A DNA stretch of 64,000 nucleotides from Trichoderma breve (GCF_028502605.1 NC_079236.1:3968001-4032000), one strand, 5' to 3'. Positions 46,057 to 57,609 are shown, counted from the first letter of the stretch. Notes: a model not told the origin generated them from the letters alone. A program made the numbers and translations.

Positions 46057-47195
46057 TTTAACAGATATCAAGAGGAAATATGCTACGTTTGGATGTGGAT
46101 TATAAGACTTGAACCACGTTGCCAATGTTCCGATGAGTTAGAAGGCGAGAATGCGTCACTTATTATATACGACAATGAGTTATATAGTTCTTACCCAGTG
46201 TAGTAATGTCATTTGTTATTCAATTGTGCAACACTGCCTATAATTACATCATTCTTATCCCCTGATATTGCGCATGTCTTATCATATATTGATTGGTAAG
46301 ATCTTTTCATATCACGCATCCTAGCATCGCGTGTAGCAGCTGAACTACGGAAGTCGGCTGCCAAGGCCAGCGATTTTCGCAGCAAATCTCTCTGTGGTCA
46401 CTCTATTTCTCTGTACGGACTTACGGCTTATCGGCGTTGCCTCATATCAATGATAAAAGATGGTGTCTTCCCCGCGATTGCGTGCCGAACTGCAGTTTGA
46501 CGCGATCCTAGTGCGAGATCACGAACGTACCATCGCGCAATTCGGCGGATCATTACGACATATCGATAGCGAGTATATAAAGACCAAACCAGCAATTTGA
46601 GATGATGGTAAAGGTAACTTCAACACCAGAAGTCTTCAATTGCCTTATGTGGCTAATAGTCATGAAAACCTCTATTGTGCGGAGATTTGGCGTCAAATAA
46701 TTTGTCAACAGCTTATTTTCCTACCAGCAATATTCCGATTCTAAATTAGAAAAGGGTTGGTAATGAGATGTAAGTTATATTTGGCAGCTGTACGAAGCAT
46801 CTATTCATCGCATGACTACTTGTAAGTATTTGAAGAGAGAGACTCAGTGCTGGCCCAAGGACTGTTTGCCACTCTCAAATTGCTTGTGGTATATGAATGT
46901 CAGTCACGACTCCGTGAGCATGCTGGAGCGTTAAAACATTTGACCGTCGCACAATTCTTAGTGGCGTCTATGTCACATGATGATAATATTGTTTATTTGA
47001 ACAATCGAAACATGTTTCTTGTATGTGGAATAAATTAGTGCCTCCCAAATTTTGAAGCCTGCAGCAAGCCTCAAGTGATGACACATTCGTTCATAGTGCG
47101 ATAATAAGAGCACCCTTTAGTCTACTATTGTACGCCCGCCTATGCGCTATCATACATAGTTAATACCCGCTTAATTATGGCAGGTTCCGCAAAAG

Positions 47196-47420
47196 TTGCT
47201 TGTCGCATGCCCAATAGGAAAAGTTCAATTGTTTGTTATAAATAATTTTGGCGCTTGGACTGAAAATTCATTTGTCTTTATTCCGGAGCATTCTAAGCCG
47301 GTGTCGGTCGCCACTCTTGTCAACGCTAATCGAACCACTGTTGCTAAATTTAGTGTTTCTTTCAACCAACAGATCGTGGATGGATCTCAAGCCAACATAT
47401 TTTCGCACCCATTGAGTTAG
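47196..47420 (+). other. Orphan protein-like open frame, possible relic
   Basis: About 74 codons with balanced, protein-like composition (VQLFVINNFGAWTENSFVFI, SVATLVNANRTTVAKFSVSF) but no proper ATG in frame. The nearest ATG, at about 47177, opens a different frame. Possibly the remnant of a small gene with a frameshift. No family recognised. Confidence 0.25.
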
Positions 47421-47565
47421 CAGAAGGCGGTGTTGGTGGATAGGCACGAGGCTGGAGCTACGGAAAGGCAGGATCCGAGCTGTTGGGCGAGAAATAGTCT
47501 TCTAAAAATGTTTATTGTCATGAGGCTGTAGTGGCAATATGAGGAATGAAGTCCGGCTTCAGTGA

Positions 47566-47574
47566 TATATAAAA
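47566..47574 (+). promoter_or_regulatory. TATA box of two-repeat secreted protein gene
   Basis: TATATAAAA, about 162 bp before the ATG, with a long CA- and CT-rich leader (repeated CATCAC/ACACA) after it. Typical layout for a well expressed fungal gene. Confidence 0.6.
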
Positions 47575-47735
47575 CCTTCAATGTTCTACACTCAGAGACA
47601 GAATATCCTCATCACCTCATTCAACTCATTACACACTTATCCATCACACCAGGCTGCACAAGCATCATCAATTATATCCCACAAACTTCATATTCATCTA
47701 CATAGTCAACACTTATCTCCCTTCACACATACAAC

Positions 47736-48458
47736 ATGAAGTCGTTCTTGACCACCGTTGGCTCAGTTGCCGTTCTCCTGGCCTCAGCCAGCGCTCTTCC
47801 TACAACCAACCTCCCACGCCAGGATGGAAGCTGTTTCATCCAGTTAAAGAATGGCGATGGTGATGCATCCGTCGGTGCGAGCATTCCGGCCAACACCCTC
47901 TTTTCCACCGCCAACAATCGGCAAGTCGACGCTGGTGTGAATGCGCAAGCCGTTACATCTGGATGCGTCTGTCAGGCGTTCAGCGATGCTGCTGGTACAA
48001 TTAAACTTGGCGGGATTTTTGACGATCATACGCTGGTCAGTTTTACCGACGCATCCAACGGAGGAGTTGATTCGCAGCTCGATCAAGCGGTTCCAATCGG
48101 CTCTTTCTGTTGTGTTACTACTCCCAACACAGTGCCTGTCTGCTCTGGTTCTGGCTCTGGTGCTCCTCCTCCTCCTCCTCCTCCCACCCAGACCGTGCGT
48201 GTTCAGATCAACTCAGCAGATGATTCAGCGAGGCAGATTGAGGTCCCAGCAGATGGTTCGCCCTTCGCTGCCTCTTTCAGCATTGCCAACTCTGTAGAGA
48301 TTGTTGATATTGAGGGCTCTAGCCATGTCACTTGCCAGGCATTCTCTGACGCAAATGGCGTTGTCGCGGTTGGAAGCCCCTTTGGAATCGATGAGGTATC
48401 CCTCAACGGCGGCGCAGCTATTAGCATACTCTCGATCCGCTGCAAACCTTCATACTAA
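47736..48458 (+). CDS. Secreted protein with two tandem homologous domains
   Basis: Intronless, 240 aa. Signal peptide MKSFLTTVGSVAVLLASASA, then PTTNLPRQ, possibly a short pro-region ending at a Kex2-like Arg. Two halves of about 100 and 85 residues share the core C(V/T)CQAFSDA(A/N)G followed by a hydrophobic GG/GSPFGI or GGIFDDH stretch, and are joined by a linker of SGSGSGA and seven prolines. The first half has three extra cysteines. I do not recognise a named domain; the layout recalls small secreted cysteine-containing beta-sandwich proteins of plant- or soil-associated fungi. An extracellular role is certain only to the extent that the signal peptide is. Sits between the dioxygenase and SDR genes without an obvious functional link. 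Confidence 0.88.
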   Translation: MKSFLTTVGSVAVLLASASALPTTNLPRQDGSCFIQLKNGDGDASVGASIPANTLFSTANNRQVDAGVNAQAVTSGCVCQAFSDAAGTIKLGGIFDDHTLVSFTDASNGGVDSQLDQAVPIGSFCCVTTPNTVPVCSGSGSGAPPPPPPPTQTVRVQINSADDSARQIEVPADGSPFAASFSIANSVEIVDIEGSSHVTCQAFSDANGVVAVGSPFGIDEVSLNGGAAISILSIRCKPSY

Positions 48459-48976
48459 GGTGGCCACTTTTTCTAGCTGTACCTTTCTCAAGAGTATAGA
48501 AGTTATAGATTGGTTATGGGTATAGAATGGATATTGGTATGTTTTAGGGCTTATTTGCTTCTTATATAGATGGACGGAACATAATGTATAGGTGATGCAT
48601 GTTCGGAGTTTGTTATGGTATCTATTGTTAATGATATTTTATCTCTCTTCCATTAAGGAATCTCTAGTGACATGATTTTATACGGTACTTCAGTGGCAAT
48701 TTCTAGGAAACTCTTGGTCAATTTGAAACCCATCAATGACCGAATACTGGTCGCTTTTTTGACATTGTTGTACATTGTTGTACATTGTTCTGTCTACTTG
48801 GATTCAATGTCATGACATGATAAGTAAAGGCCTTCCTCTATTTCTAATAAAATAGGATCAATGCATCAATGCATCAGCTATATCAACTCATGTCTAAAGT
48901 GAGGGTCTATACACTGTGCCTGAATCATTTGCTTGATGGCATCATCATACACTGAATCCATAACTCGATAGACCCA
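48459..48976. other. 3' intergenic region with short tandem repeat
   Basis: Convergent region between the secreted-protein and SDR genes. Contains three copies of the 10-mer TACATTGTTG (48761-48790, first and last copies each with one mismatch) and a doubled ATCAATGC near 48858. No gene. Confidence 0.6.
48761..48790 (+). repeat. TACATTGTTG x3
   Basis: GACATTGTTG, TACATTGTTG and TACATTGTTC in direct succession. The TGTA-containing unit lies in the 3' region; Puf-type proteins bind UGUA in RNA, but position relative to the transcript end is unknown. Confidence 0.75.
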
Positions 48977-49992
48977 TTATTGCGCCGTGAATCCGCCATC
49001 CACTGGTAGCATAGCGCCTGTAATCCATCGAGACTCACTGCTTGCGAGGAAAATAGCAGCTCCAGTTATATCATCCGGCATACCGATACCATGCAGCGGA
49101 TGGCGCCGTCTAATCTCCTCGGCATCGTGAACCTGGGTCGTGTTCACAAAGATGGCTGTTGCGGTATCTAGCGGAAACTGTATTAGCAACTAATTGATGG
49201 ATTCACATAAATGTGTAAATTTGCATTACTTACATCCAGGACAAATGGCATTGCAATGAATGCCATCTTCAGCATAGTCCATCGCGATCTGCCTTGTTAG
49301 ATTCGCGACCGCTCCTTTAGAAGCTGCGTAGCATGCTGCCAACATCGTTAGTCTTTGTTCTATATCGCAAAGAAAATAGTCTTACGTATATATCCACCGC
49401 CAACTAGGCCAAAGATAGAAGAGATGTTGATAATCCAGCCACGATCTCCGGAAGCGAACTTGTCTTGAGAAAGCATTTGACCAGTAACATACTTGCTAGC
49501 CAGGAAGACTGATTTGGTATTGACTGCCATAGTTATATCCCACCAATTCTCCGGTGTTTCGTGAATCTTGAGAGCTTTCTTTCCAGCTTCGATAGAAATT
49601 CCAGCGTTGTTGACCAATCTATGGAACTGGTTAGTTATGACATGTTTATAATTGAAGTTAACTGTCTAAAGACAAGAGGTTTCATCTTCTTACACATCTA
49701 TGCGACCATACTCTGCGACTGTCGCCTTCACCATTGCCTCTACTTCAGCGGCATTGCTCACATCTGCCTTGATGAACAACGCTCGCCCCCCATTTTGCCG
49801 TATTAGAGCATCAGTGTCGATTGCCCGTTCAGTCTCAACTTCTTGTCGAGCATCAGGTTTCAAGTCAACACAGACAAGAAATGCACCCTCGCGAGCATAC
49901 GCCAACGAAATAGCTCGTCCAAGTCCTGAAGATGATCCGGTGACGATACAGACTTTGTTGAGTAGACGCTGGGATGACGTTGTTTCTGCCAT
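48977..49992 (-). CDS. Short-chain dehydrogenase/reductase (classical SDR)
   Basis: Four exons, 49992-49694, 49618-49386, 49335-49234 and 49167-48977, give 274 aa. Cofactor motif TGSSSGLG (residues 18-25), NNAG after the first intron, catalytic Ser in NISS (about 166) and YxxxK as CYAASK (Y180 and K184) are in canonical order. PGYTATA follows and the protein ends with [13 protein letters not shown], the usual SDR C-terminus. Asp at the end of the second strand (VCVDLK) favours NAD(H) over NADP(H). A likely role is alcohol/ketone interconversion. Located 2.5 kb from a Baeyer-Villiger-type monooxygenase with a Zn2Cys6 regulator between, so it could supply the ketone for that enzyme; this is inference from proximity. 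Confidence 0.94.
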
Positions 49993-50359
49993 TTTGATCG
50001 AGTGAGTTTGGGAAAATGTTGCTGCACCCTCTCCTTGCAAGATTGTTCGCTGGTTATCTTATATACTAAAACTCTACATAAAGAGCTTTCTGAGAGTTTG
50101 CATGTATAATGTTTTCTAATAATCTGATTGCTTAATTTTTAACAAATTCAGCTATGTTGCCCGCATCATAGGCAGATGCAGCTAGTCGGAAGCCTTTCCC
50201 TTTAGACTCGGCTTACTTTCCACCGTAGATTATTAGCGTAGGCAGGTGAACCGAAGCAATTACATTACATACGAGGTGCGTGTATCCGCGATGCGCTTTT
50301 GTCTCGTTTAATTGAATGGTCTTTTCAATAGTTCTTTTAGCTATAATTGTCTACATATT
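49993..50359. other. SDR promoter / regulator 3' region
   Basis: 367 bp, AT-rich. Holds the SDR promoter and the downstream part of the second Zn2Cys6 regulator gene. No distinct element recognised. Confidence 0.5.
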
Positions 50360-52460
50360 TTAGCTAAAGATCCATTCTGGATCTTTATCACTACTCCGCC
50401 TAGCCAACAAATCTGTAATTCGCGAAGCATGGTGGCTTGTCGTCCATCCAAGGTCTCGTTCAATGCTGGACAAAAGCCCGAGCACCACCTGAAGGTCTTG
50501 CGAATCGGTAAATACTTGTCCCGCTACAAAGAGAGCTTGCACAGAGTGCACGCGCACCGAATCCGGAGGGTTTGTTAGGCTGATGCCGCAAATTTCCCGA
50601 GCGTGGCGGAGAGCCTCACGCTCACTTTGTCGATACGAGTCTAGACGCGCAGAAACGGACGATCGTACTGCGGTGGACTCTTGAGGCTGATTTGTTAGTA
50701 ACAAAATGCAGGCCATGTGATAGCTCTGCATTGTTGCGGCACATATCGGCGCTTCGTACCATATCTTCTCAAAGTTTAGAGGGCAACTCTCTTCCTCCTC
50801 TTCAACCGCTCCAGTCATTTCAGCACCAGTGGTTCGGGCACTCGGGTTGAAGCTGGCTGGAAGGCTACAACGCCAGTTTTGAAGCTCTCTAATGAGGATA
50901 TTCCATCTCTCCAGCAGCTGCTCTTGTGTTACACCGACTAGGGGTCGCTGCCCTGGCGGAAGAGCATAGTGCTTAGGATCTAGGGCATCTCCAGCGGCAA
51001 TGTGGTTCGCAATTTTACCCAGCAGCCAGACCAGTTCATTACTTCTTGCATCCTCTTCAACATCAGCAGCGTTTGAGATGTAAAAGGGCATCAGTGATCC
51101 ATGTTCGTCAGTGACAAGACCTGCATTTTGCCATAGACGAATATCTTTCAAATCCAGTCGCGTCTGCGTCTCACTTATGACTGCTAAGAATTAGGACCGT
51201 CAATTTAAAGTAAGTAATATGCAAATAAACTTACAGGAGCAGAGCAAATCTTGTCTAGCCAGGCTCCAGAATATCGGTCCCGACACAGGAGCCCTCGGAA
51301 TTGAGATGGGGGAGCCCAGAATTAACTCGGCATCCGGTCTTGGGCTGAATAGCGGTAGAGCGCTGAGATGGGCACTCCAAGCTGTGCCTGGGGCGTCCAT
51401 CAGCTCATACGTGCATAGTATTGTTATAGAAGCAAATAATTCTTCTTTATCGGCATCGTCTGTTTCAAAAGCTCCTAGATTGATAGCGATTTTGAGATGC
51501 TTTATAGCATAACCATAATGTTTAGCAGATTGATAATGCCAGTCAACTCTGTCATCAAACGGAGACAAGAGAATACGTCTCTCATCTGAAAGCTCTCCAT
51601 ATCGTCGAGTCATATTTGTTTGACAGTGCCCCAGGTGCTTGGCCGCGAGAGCACACACGGCGGATTTCAACAAGGGTTTTGTGGCTGCCATGACTGTTAC
51701 CTTGTGTGAGAAGTAGGCTCCAGTATCAAAAGTATCCATCCTAACCTATTAGTACTTAGATTATTCAAGGAGTTGTTATTCTGCCCTCACCATTGTCCAG
51801 GTCCTTCTTTGAAGTGTCGCAGTAATCGCAAGGTCAAGATATTGTCATGCGAATCATCATTTGATCGAGGTATAGCCAGGGGTTCATCCCCATTTAGAGT
51901 TCTTGAGAAGTGTGTGAGATTATCTCCATCCCTATCTGATGTTTCATCCTTGCCGGTATGAGGCGTTTGCGTTGTCTCGTCGTCTAGGTTGTGTGCCACT
52001 GAGTGATCCAGGTTCTCCAAGTCACACTCAGGCAAAGATGGGGAATCGTAATCATATGGATCCTCAATATTGATGAAAGTGACTAGGCCTAATGTTAGAG
52101 AACTGTAACTTAATTGATGGATAGGATGTTTTCTGTGGATTTGCTTACGACGTCTGGGGATGCTCAGCCATGTTTGATTGTCATCAAACGGTTCGCGAGT
52201 GTCTACGCTGTTCTTTAATTTCCCATTCAATAGTACACTACTGTCAAAACTGCGAAAGACTGCTCTTTCGACGTAGCGACAATCGCGTGAGCTCTTGGTA
52301 CAATTTTGACACACTGGCCTCTCTTCATCGCACTTGAGTTTTCGATGCCGGCAAGTGACGCTATGGTTACACTTTAGACAAATGCTCCAATAATGGGTCT
52401 TGCACGTACTTACCAACCACTGTACGAACGCATACTTGCCCTGTTCCTAGCTTTTCCCAT
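50360..52460 (-). CDS. Zn2Cys6 transcription factor (second regulator)
   Basis: Five exons, 52460-52414, 52360-52149, 52088-51791, 51740-51235 and 51183-50360, give 628 aa. The first intron splits the zinc cluster: SGCVTCRHRKLKCDE...CQNCTKSSRDC (C16, C19, C26, C33, C36, C43) is complete only after splicing, which is strong support for the model. A Ser/Asp-rich linker leads to a C-terminal region (TFDTGAYFSHKVTVMAAT, VCALAAKHLG, SITILCTYELMD, CYRQSEREA-like helices near the end) typical of the Fungal_trans_2 type of regulators. The gene is divergent from the Baeyer-Villiger-type monooxygenase and next to the SDR, making it a candidate pathway-specific regulator of both. Confidence 0.92.
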
Positions 52461-53414
52461 CCGTGTATTACTTTTTGGGAAATGAGTTGAAAACGCTGAC
52501 CAATTCGAGGGCATCGATGCCGACGAAGGATATGATGGGTGAAGATGGCGATAGCTTTGTGTATGAGGAAGGTTTATGGCAACTAAGCCGAGACGCCCTT
52601 GGCCTTTAAGTCTGTCTCAGGTCCAGAGACCAGAGCTAAGAATTTGCCTTTTCGAACTAAAATAATGGAGTGAATTCTTGTTATGGGGAAGGGTAATGTT
52701 TGCACATGGCCAACCAAATCCAATGTGTTAGACAGGCGAGGCGACAGAAAATCTGCATTAGCTGTCTCCCATTGAGGAATCGCTCCATATAATTTGTTAC
52801 GAAATGCGTTGCAATGCCAACATCCTCGCCTCACTTGCTTTAAACAGCCATTGCAACCCACAATCTCCATCTTCTCCACCGGCGTCTAGGCATCATGACA
52901 CTAGCGGGCAGCCACTTCATTAGCCGAGCCTGCAGTGCTACCGAAATATCCATGATGCGATATCGGATTGGCCCGGCTACGTTGCTAAATCTATCCGGCC
53001 TGCTCGGCATAGTTACCCGTTTTCGGTGATCCGAACACTGTGCAAGTGAGCCGTAGAAGTACTTTGCTTGATATTCAACATGACTGTACCTCAACCGCTT
53101 CATTATGCGGCGTTTCAGCTGGTAAGAATTGGAGTACAAGCCGGATCAATGGCTGCTTCTCTAGACATGGTCGGCTCACCTTCTTCCTACGGCAATAGAG
53201 GCACGCAGATCATCTAATACACTCTCTTTAAAGGTGACGCAATTGGGCCGCATACTTATGGTAATACTAAAACATAGATGTAAATGTGAATCACCATGTA
53301 AAGACATTTAATATAAGAATAGGGCATCTTCTTTGCCTAATCACTTCTTTCACATCGCCTCAATTTCTTGAATTACTGTTCATCAAGTCGATTGCCCAGT
53401 TCAAATTACCGAAA
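52461..53414. promoter_or_regulatory. Shared divergent promoter: second regulator / BVMO
   Basis: 954 bp between oppositely oriented start codons. Several CGG triplets occur between 52960 and 53040, including the inverted repeat listed separately. Short minus-strand frames (52583-53139) show no motif. Confidence 0.55.
53022..53035. promoter_or_regulatory. Inverted repeat TTCGG-N4-CCGAA
   Basis: TTCGGTGATCCGAA has perfect 5-bp arms, a CGG-N4-CCG geometry suited to a Zn2Cys6 dimer, about 380 bp before the BVMO ATG. The half-site TTCGG/CCGA also occurs in the element at 43143-43169. Confidence 0.4.
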
Positions 53415-55315
53415 ATGCCACAAACAACAGACATCCTCATCATTGGTGCGGGCATATCTGGGGTCGGTTTTGCCGTGCAATTAGTTCGGCAATTCGGAAC
53501 CAGAAACTTCACACTCATTGAGAAATCCGATAATATTGGTGGGACATGGTGGGTAAACTCTTACCCCGGCTGCGGCTGCGATGTAAGTTTTTAATGTCTT
53601 TCTGCTGTTTCTTGAATAGATCTAACATGCAGTCCGGGGCAGGTTCCATCCCATTTCTTCTCCTATTCATTTGCGTTGAAGCCCAACTGGTCTCGAAGAT
53701 TTGCTTTGCAATCTGAAATACATGAGTATTTCACCGAGGTAGCCGCTCAGTACGAAATTCACAAACATGTACAATTGGCATCTCTTGTCGAGAAGGCTTC
53801 TTGGGATGAGGCAATGGGAACTTGGAGCGTCATGGTTCGAGATCTTCAATCGTCAAAGATGACAGAATATCGCAGCAAAATTTTGATCTCAGCCGTCGGA
53901 ACACTGTCTGTCCCGCAGAAATGCACCATTCCAGGCGCCTCAAGCTTCGAAGGGAACATGTTTCACACGGCGCAGTGGGACCACACGTTTAATTGGAAGG
54001 ATAAAGAGCTTATTGTCGTTGGTAAGTCTCTCGTCCCCGTATCAGGTAGTTGATGGTTACATCCTCACACTCAAGATCATAGGAAATGGATGCTCTGCGA
54101 CACAAATAATCCCAGAGATATCCTCCGGCCCTGGAGCGGCCAAAATGGTAACGCAGTTCTCTCGACAAGCACATTGGCTGGCTGAGCGCCCCAACCCAGA
54201 GTACTCTGCTTTGTTCAAGTGGACGATGAAATGGGTCCCTCTAGCAATGCGTCTCTACAGAGCCAAATTATACTGGGATCAAGAAAGAGACTTCAAAGGA
54301 TTTGACATAGAGACTGGCGCGGAAATACGCAATGGCTGGTCAAAAGACGCCGCGGCCTACATTCGTGCTAATGCACCCGCAAAGTATCGAGATTTCCTTG
54401 TTCCCAAGACCGAAATCGGATGCAAAAGACGTGTCAACGATACCGGTTACCTCGCGAGTCTGCATCAGGAGAATGTCAACCTTATATATGACGATCCGAT
54501 TGAAGAAATTGTGCCAACTGGAGTTCGCACAAAGTCCGGAAAGATTATCCCCGCGGATGCAATTGTACTTGCTCAGGGGTTTGAGACACAAAAGCCGTTT
54601 GGATCTCTGCAAATCTTTGGAGAAAGAGGAGTTAGCATCCTAGAGCATGTGAGTGCGAATCATGATTACCAATGATCATTACTATGGCATTTTCTAATAT
54701 CTTTTAATCCAGTGGGATCGAGTGAGCGAGGGTGTCCCTTCTTCTTACTTGGGAACATGCCTGTCAGGGTTCCCAAATTTCTTCATCATGATGGGTCCCA
54801 ATACCCTCAGCGGTCATCTTTCTGTTATCTATACTACGGAATGCCAAATCAATCTTGCACTGCGCATCATAAGGCCTATTTTGAATGCCATGCGCACCGA
54901 TACATCAAGTTTGGTCGTTGGCCGGCCTTCTCGGGACATCGTTACCGTCAAGCCTTCAGCTGAGAAACGAGACATTGAAATGGTACAAGAAATGGCCAAA
55001 AAGCTCGTCTGGGCGTCGGGATGCACATCATGGTTCATTGACGGGAATACCAAGAGGAATACCATCATGTTTCCTGATTGGCAGTATAAGTTTTGGTTGA
55101 GAAGCATTTTCGTTGCTTGGGATGATTTCGCTTACCGCACCTCGGCAACGTTTCGCAAAGGAGCTGCGAAAGGACAGGCAGGAAATGGGATCTATTTGAA
55201 TACTCTTATCGGCGGGCTCATTGGGCTTGGGGCTCTTTATCTTAACCGAGATCACGTTCACAATCATCTCGACACAGCAAAGAGTTTCGTTACGTCTTTA
55301 TCAAAGTCAGCTTGA
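53415..55315 (+). CDS. Baeyer-Villiger-type flavin monooxygenase
   Basis: Four exons, 53415-53582, 53643-54021, 54083-54648 and 54713-55315, give 571 aa. Two Rossmann motifs: LIIGAGISGVG (9-19, FAD) and VGNGCSATQ (about 182-190, NADPH; split by intron 2). Between them is the Baeyer-Villiger fingerprint FEGNMFHTAQW (158-168), fitting FxGxxxHxxxW. GGTWWVNSYPGCGCD and FFIMMGPNTLSGH are typical of the fungal BVMO/FMO clade. The C-terminus carries one hydrophobic segment (YLNTLIGGLIGLGALYL), suggesting membrane attachment. Likely reaction: insertion of oxygen next to a ketone, giving an ester or lactone. It is divergent from a Zn2Cys6 regulator and close to an SDR that could produce the ketone. 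Confidence 0.94.
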
Positions 55316-55700
55316 AGCTGACATAACAAATATCACGTCCTTTTTCATCTGTTATTCATTTTGCGATCAACAGAGTTTTAGGAAGAAAAAGAAGAATTAA
55401 TTTAGAAAATAAAAGAGAATAAACTGCTCACTTCAGGTCTTATTGTATCATCAGCATGAGTTCAACTCCGAAGAGCAGATGTTTATGTATCTCCTCAACC
55501 ATGATGTATACTACAGGATCACATTGCGTTTAAATTATTCCAAGGAAGGTAAAGGCACATATGCATATATTCCGGTAGAGGCCTTAGTCAAGTAGTAATA
55601 ATGATGCACCAGCCGCCGACTTCAAACTCAAATAATGATTCGTCGTGTCAATCCAGCACTCTCTACTACCATCAGCAACTCGACCATTCTTCTTTCTGTA
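55316..55700. other. Convergent 3' intergenic region
   Basis: 385 bp between the BVMO stop and the carbonic anhydrase stop; A-rich (AAGAAAAAGAAGAATTAA) after the BVMO. No other signal. Confidence 0.55.
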
Positions 55701-56539
55701 CTAATTATTGATTGGCACAGCAACTAGTTTACCACTCTGGAGGTCGAAAATGTAAGCATGAACCCGCTCTTTCAACTCCTCTCTCACGAGTGGCGAATCC
55801 TTCAAGAATTTGATGTCCGTCTCAATGTTGTTTATGTGTCTATCGAGGTTAGAATCATCATGCCCAAAGATCGGTATTATCAGGTGATTGTGGCCAACTC
55901 ACTGCTGCATATTCTTTGCAGAATAAGTGCCAAAGGCCATCTTATCAATCTCAGCTCCCAGTTCGGGACTCTTGGCTTTCAAAGCATCTTTAATGACATC
56001 GTCGGTAATATGAGTGCAGCCGCAGTCTTGGTTTCAATCGTTTAGAACAAGTAGACATTCACTGAAGGGTGTTTGTACTTACCGAAATGATGAATAATGA
56101 CAATATCTTTAAGAGCTTGCCCACCCGTTAATGTGTCGACAAAGAGCAGCGACTGGATGCCAGTGGTAATTCTACCACCTGGGTTTCGGACCACAAACGC
56201 TTCTGTCGCAGTTATGTAAGAATATATTTGCTTCCAAACATTAAAGTGTGTGAAATCCTACCATCGCCTTTCATGCCGAGCAATGCTTCAGCCGATGCTC
56301 GAAAATCGATGCATGTAACTACAGAGTATTAGCAAGTAGTGTTGCGTGTCAAAAATATCAGACTTTCATACAGATCATAACAGAGGGTATCTCAAAACCA
56401 GGCTGACCGATGAGTGCTGCAGGCTTGTGCTGTGTCTCCGCATAGACGCTAGACTCGAGTCAGTTTCTGCAAAGTGAAGCCTTAACACCTTGGCTTACCG
56501 GTTTCCCTCAAGCAGCTCTGTCCAAGTTGGTGGTGCCAT
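55701..56539 (-). CDS. Beta-carbonic anhydrase, six exons
   Basis: Exons 56539-56499, 56448-56372, 56318-56262, 56202-56083, 56026-55903 and 55839-55701 give 185 aa; all exons are too short to stand out as long ORFs, so naive calling misses the gene. Zinc ligands C42 (in FTCIDFRA), H97 and C100 (in HHFDCGC), the Asp/Arg dyad D44/R46, and EAFVVRNPGGR are all in family order, and the C-terminus reads VHAYIFDLQSGKLVAVP, as in small beta-carbonic anhydrases. It interconverts CO2 and bicarbonate. There is no obvious targeting peptide, so it is probably cytosolic. Short beta-CA paralogues of about 170-190 aa occur beside the larger Nce103-type enzyme in many filamentous fungi. Five introns of 50-60 nt in 840 bp is very dense. 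Confidence 0.92.
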
Positions 56540-57609
56540 TTTTACTGGGTGTTTCGGAGAATGGTTGTAGTATGAATGCTTATAGAATGATTCTGAATGC
56601 TAGTGAGGTATATGGGATTCTGCCATATTTTATATCTGTTTGGACGATGAAATTGATTCCATCATTCTCGTTTGTAGTACATGACTGGAATCGAGTTGCG
56701 AGGGTGTCATTGTTGCTCCACAAAATACCAAATGCCTAATTGAGCATATGGTCCAGCCTAGCACATTCCACATCTAGACACGCTAGCGACTACCGACGTT
56801 TATTGCCTTGAGGGCTTTGTTGAGAAGTGGCGGAATAACAGTTGCCACTAAACAGTTGGTAATAGTTATGAAGTCGGGATGCAAATTGCTCCGAATGAGC
56901 CCATTTAGAGAATAAAAACAACATATTGCTGATTGGAAGAGACTCACGACAAAATACCAGAGCCGCACAAACGGAAGATGGTAGTAGGGTGAAGCATCCC
57001 TACACTCTCGGCGAGGCAAAACTTACGAGTTTAACCGCGTCTGGGTGATAACTCCTTTCACAACCATCTGGAGTGGGTTTTGTAAGAACCACCATATTTT
57101 AGCATGGCGATATGGCATTTGATTCGCGTTCATGTACTCATTCATTACATTTTCCCACACCGTTCAAGATATAGGATCCGATACCAGGGTAGGCTAAGAA
57201 AGCAGCGACTATCTAGCTATTGCCAGCGGATAAAGCCTATCACACTGACTTTGACGCTATTTCCAACATGAACCATATGTACCTCAATGTATCTGTATAA
57301 ACAGCCTTCTTGTAAATCTTTGTCCAGGTCAGTGACACAAAAGAGGTCACCGCATCGAAATAGCGTAGTACAATACAATCACGATTGCATCATGACCTAT
57401 GCAGCCTAAAAACAGAAACAGAAAAGAAAGAAAGAAAGACCAAAAAAGGTATTCCGTCGCTGCTACAATGGAGGTTCCTGCTGTATATGTCAAGGAAAAT
57501 AAAGGGAGGTAACATGTATGAAGATTTTGAGAGCATTTATGACATAAGATCATCTCCGCGACAGGGGAAGTGTTCCCCTTCTATAGTTTCATCGTTCCTC
57601 TAGTAGGCA
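56540..57609. other. Carbonic anhydrase promoter and downstream region of next gene
   Basis: About 1.07 kb. Near 57410-57450 there is a GAAA-rich purine tract (AGAAAGAAAGAAAG). Short frames carry no motif. Confidence 0.5.

Larger units (their letters stand above)
46057..47735. other. Intergenic region, dioxygenase promoter to secreted-protein gene
   Basis: About 1.7 kb with TauD-gene promoter sequence at one end and the TATA box of the next gene at the other. It contains short plus-strand frames (46847-47038 and 47196-47420), the second listed separately. Otherwise AT-rich with no recognisable element. Confidence 0.5.

Noticed and set aside
52583..53139. Two minus frames in the regulator/BVMO promoter
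   Set aside because: Not joinable to the regulator in frame, and composition is not protein-like; the region is better explained as a divergent promoter.
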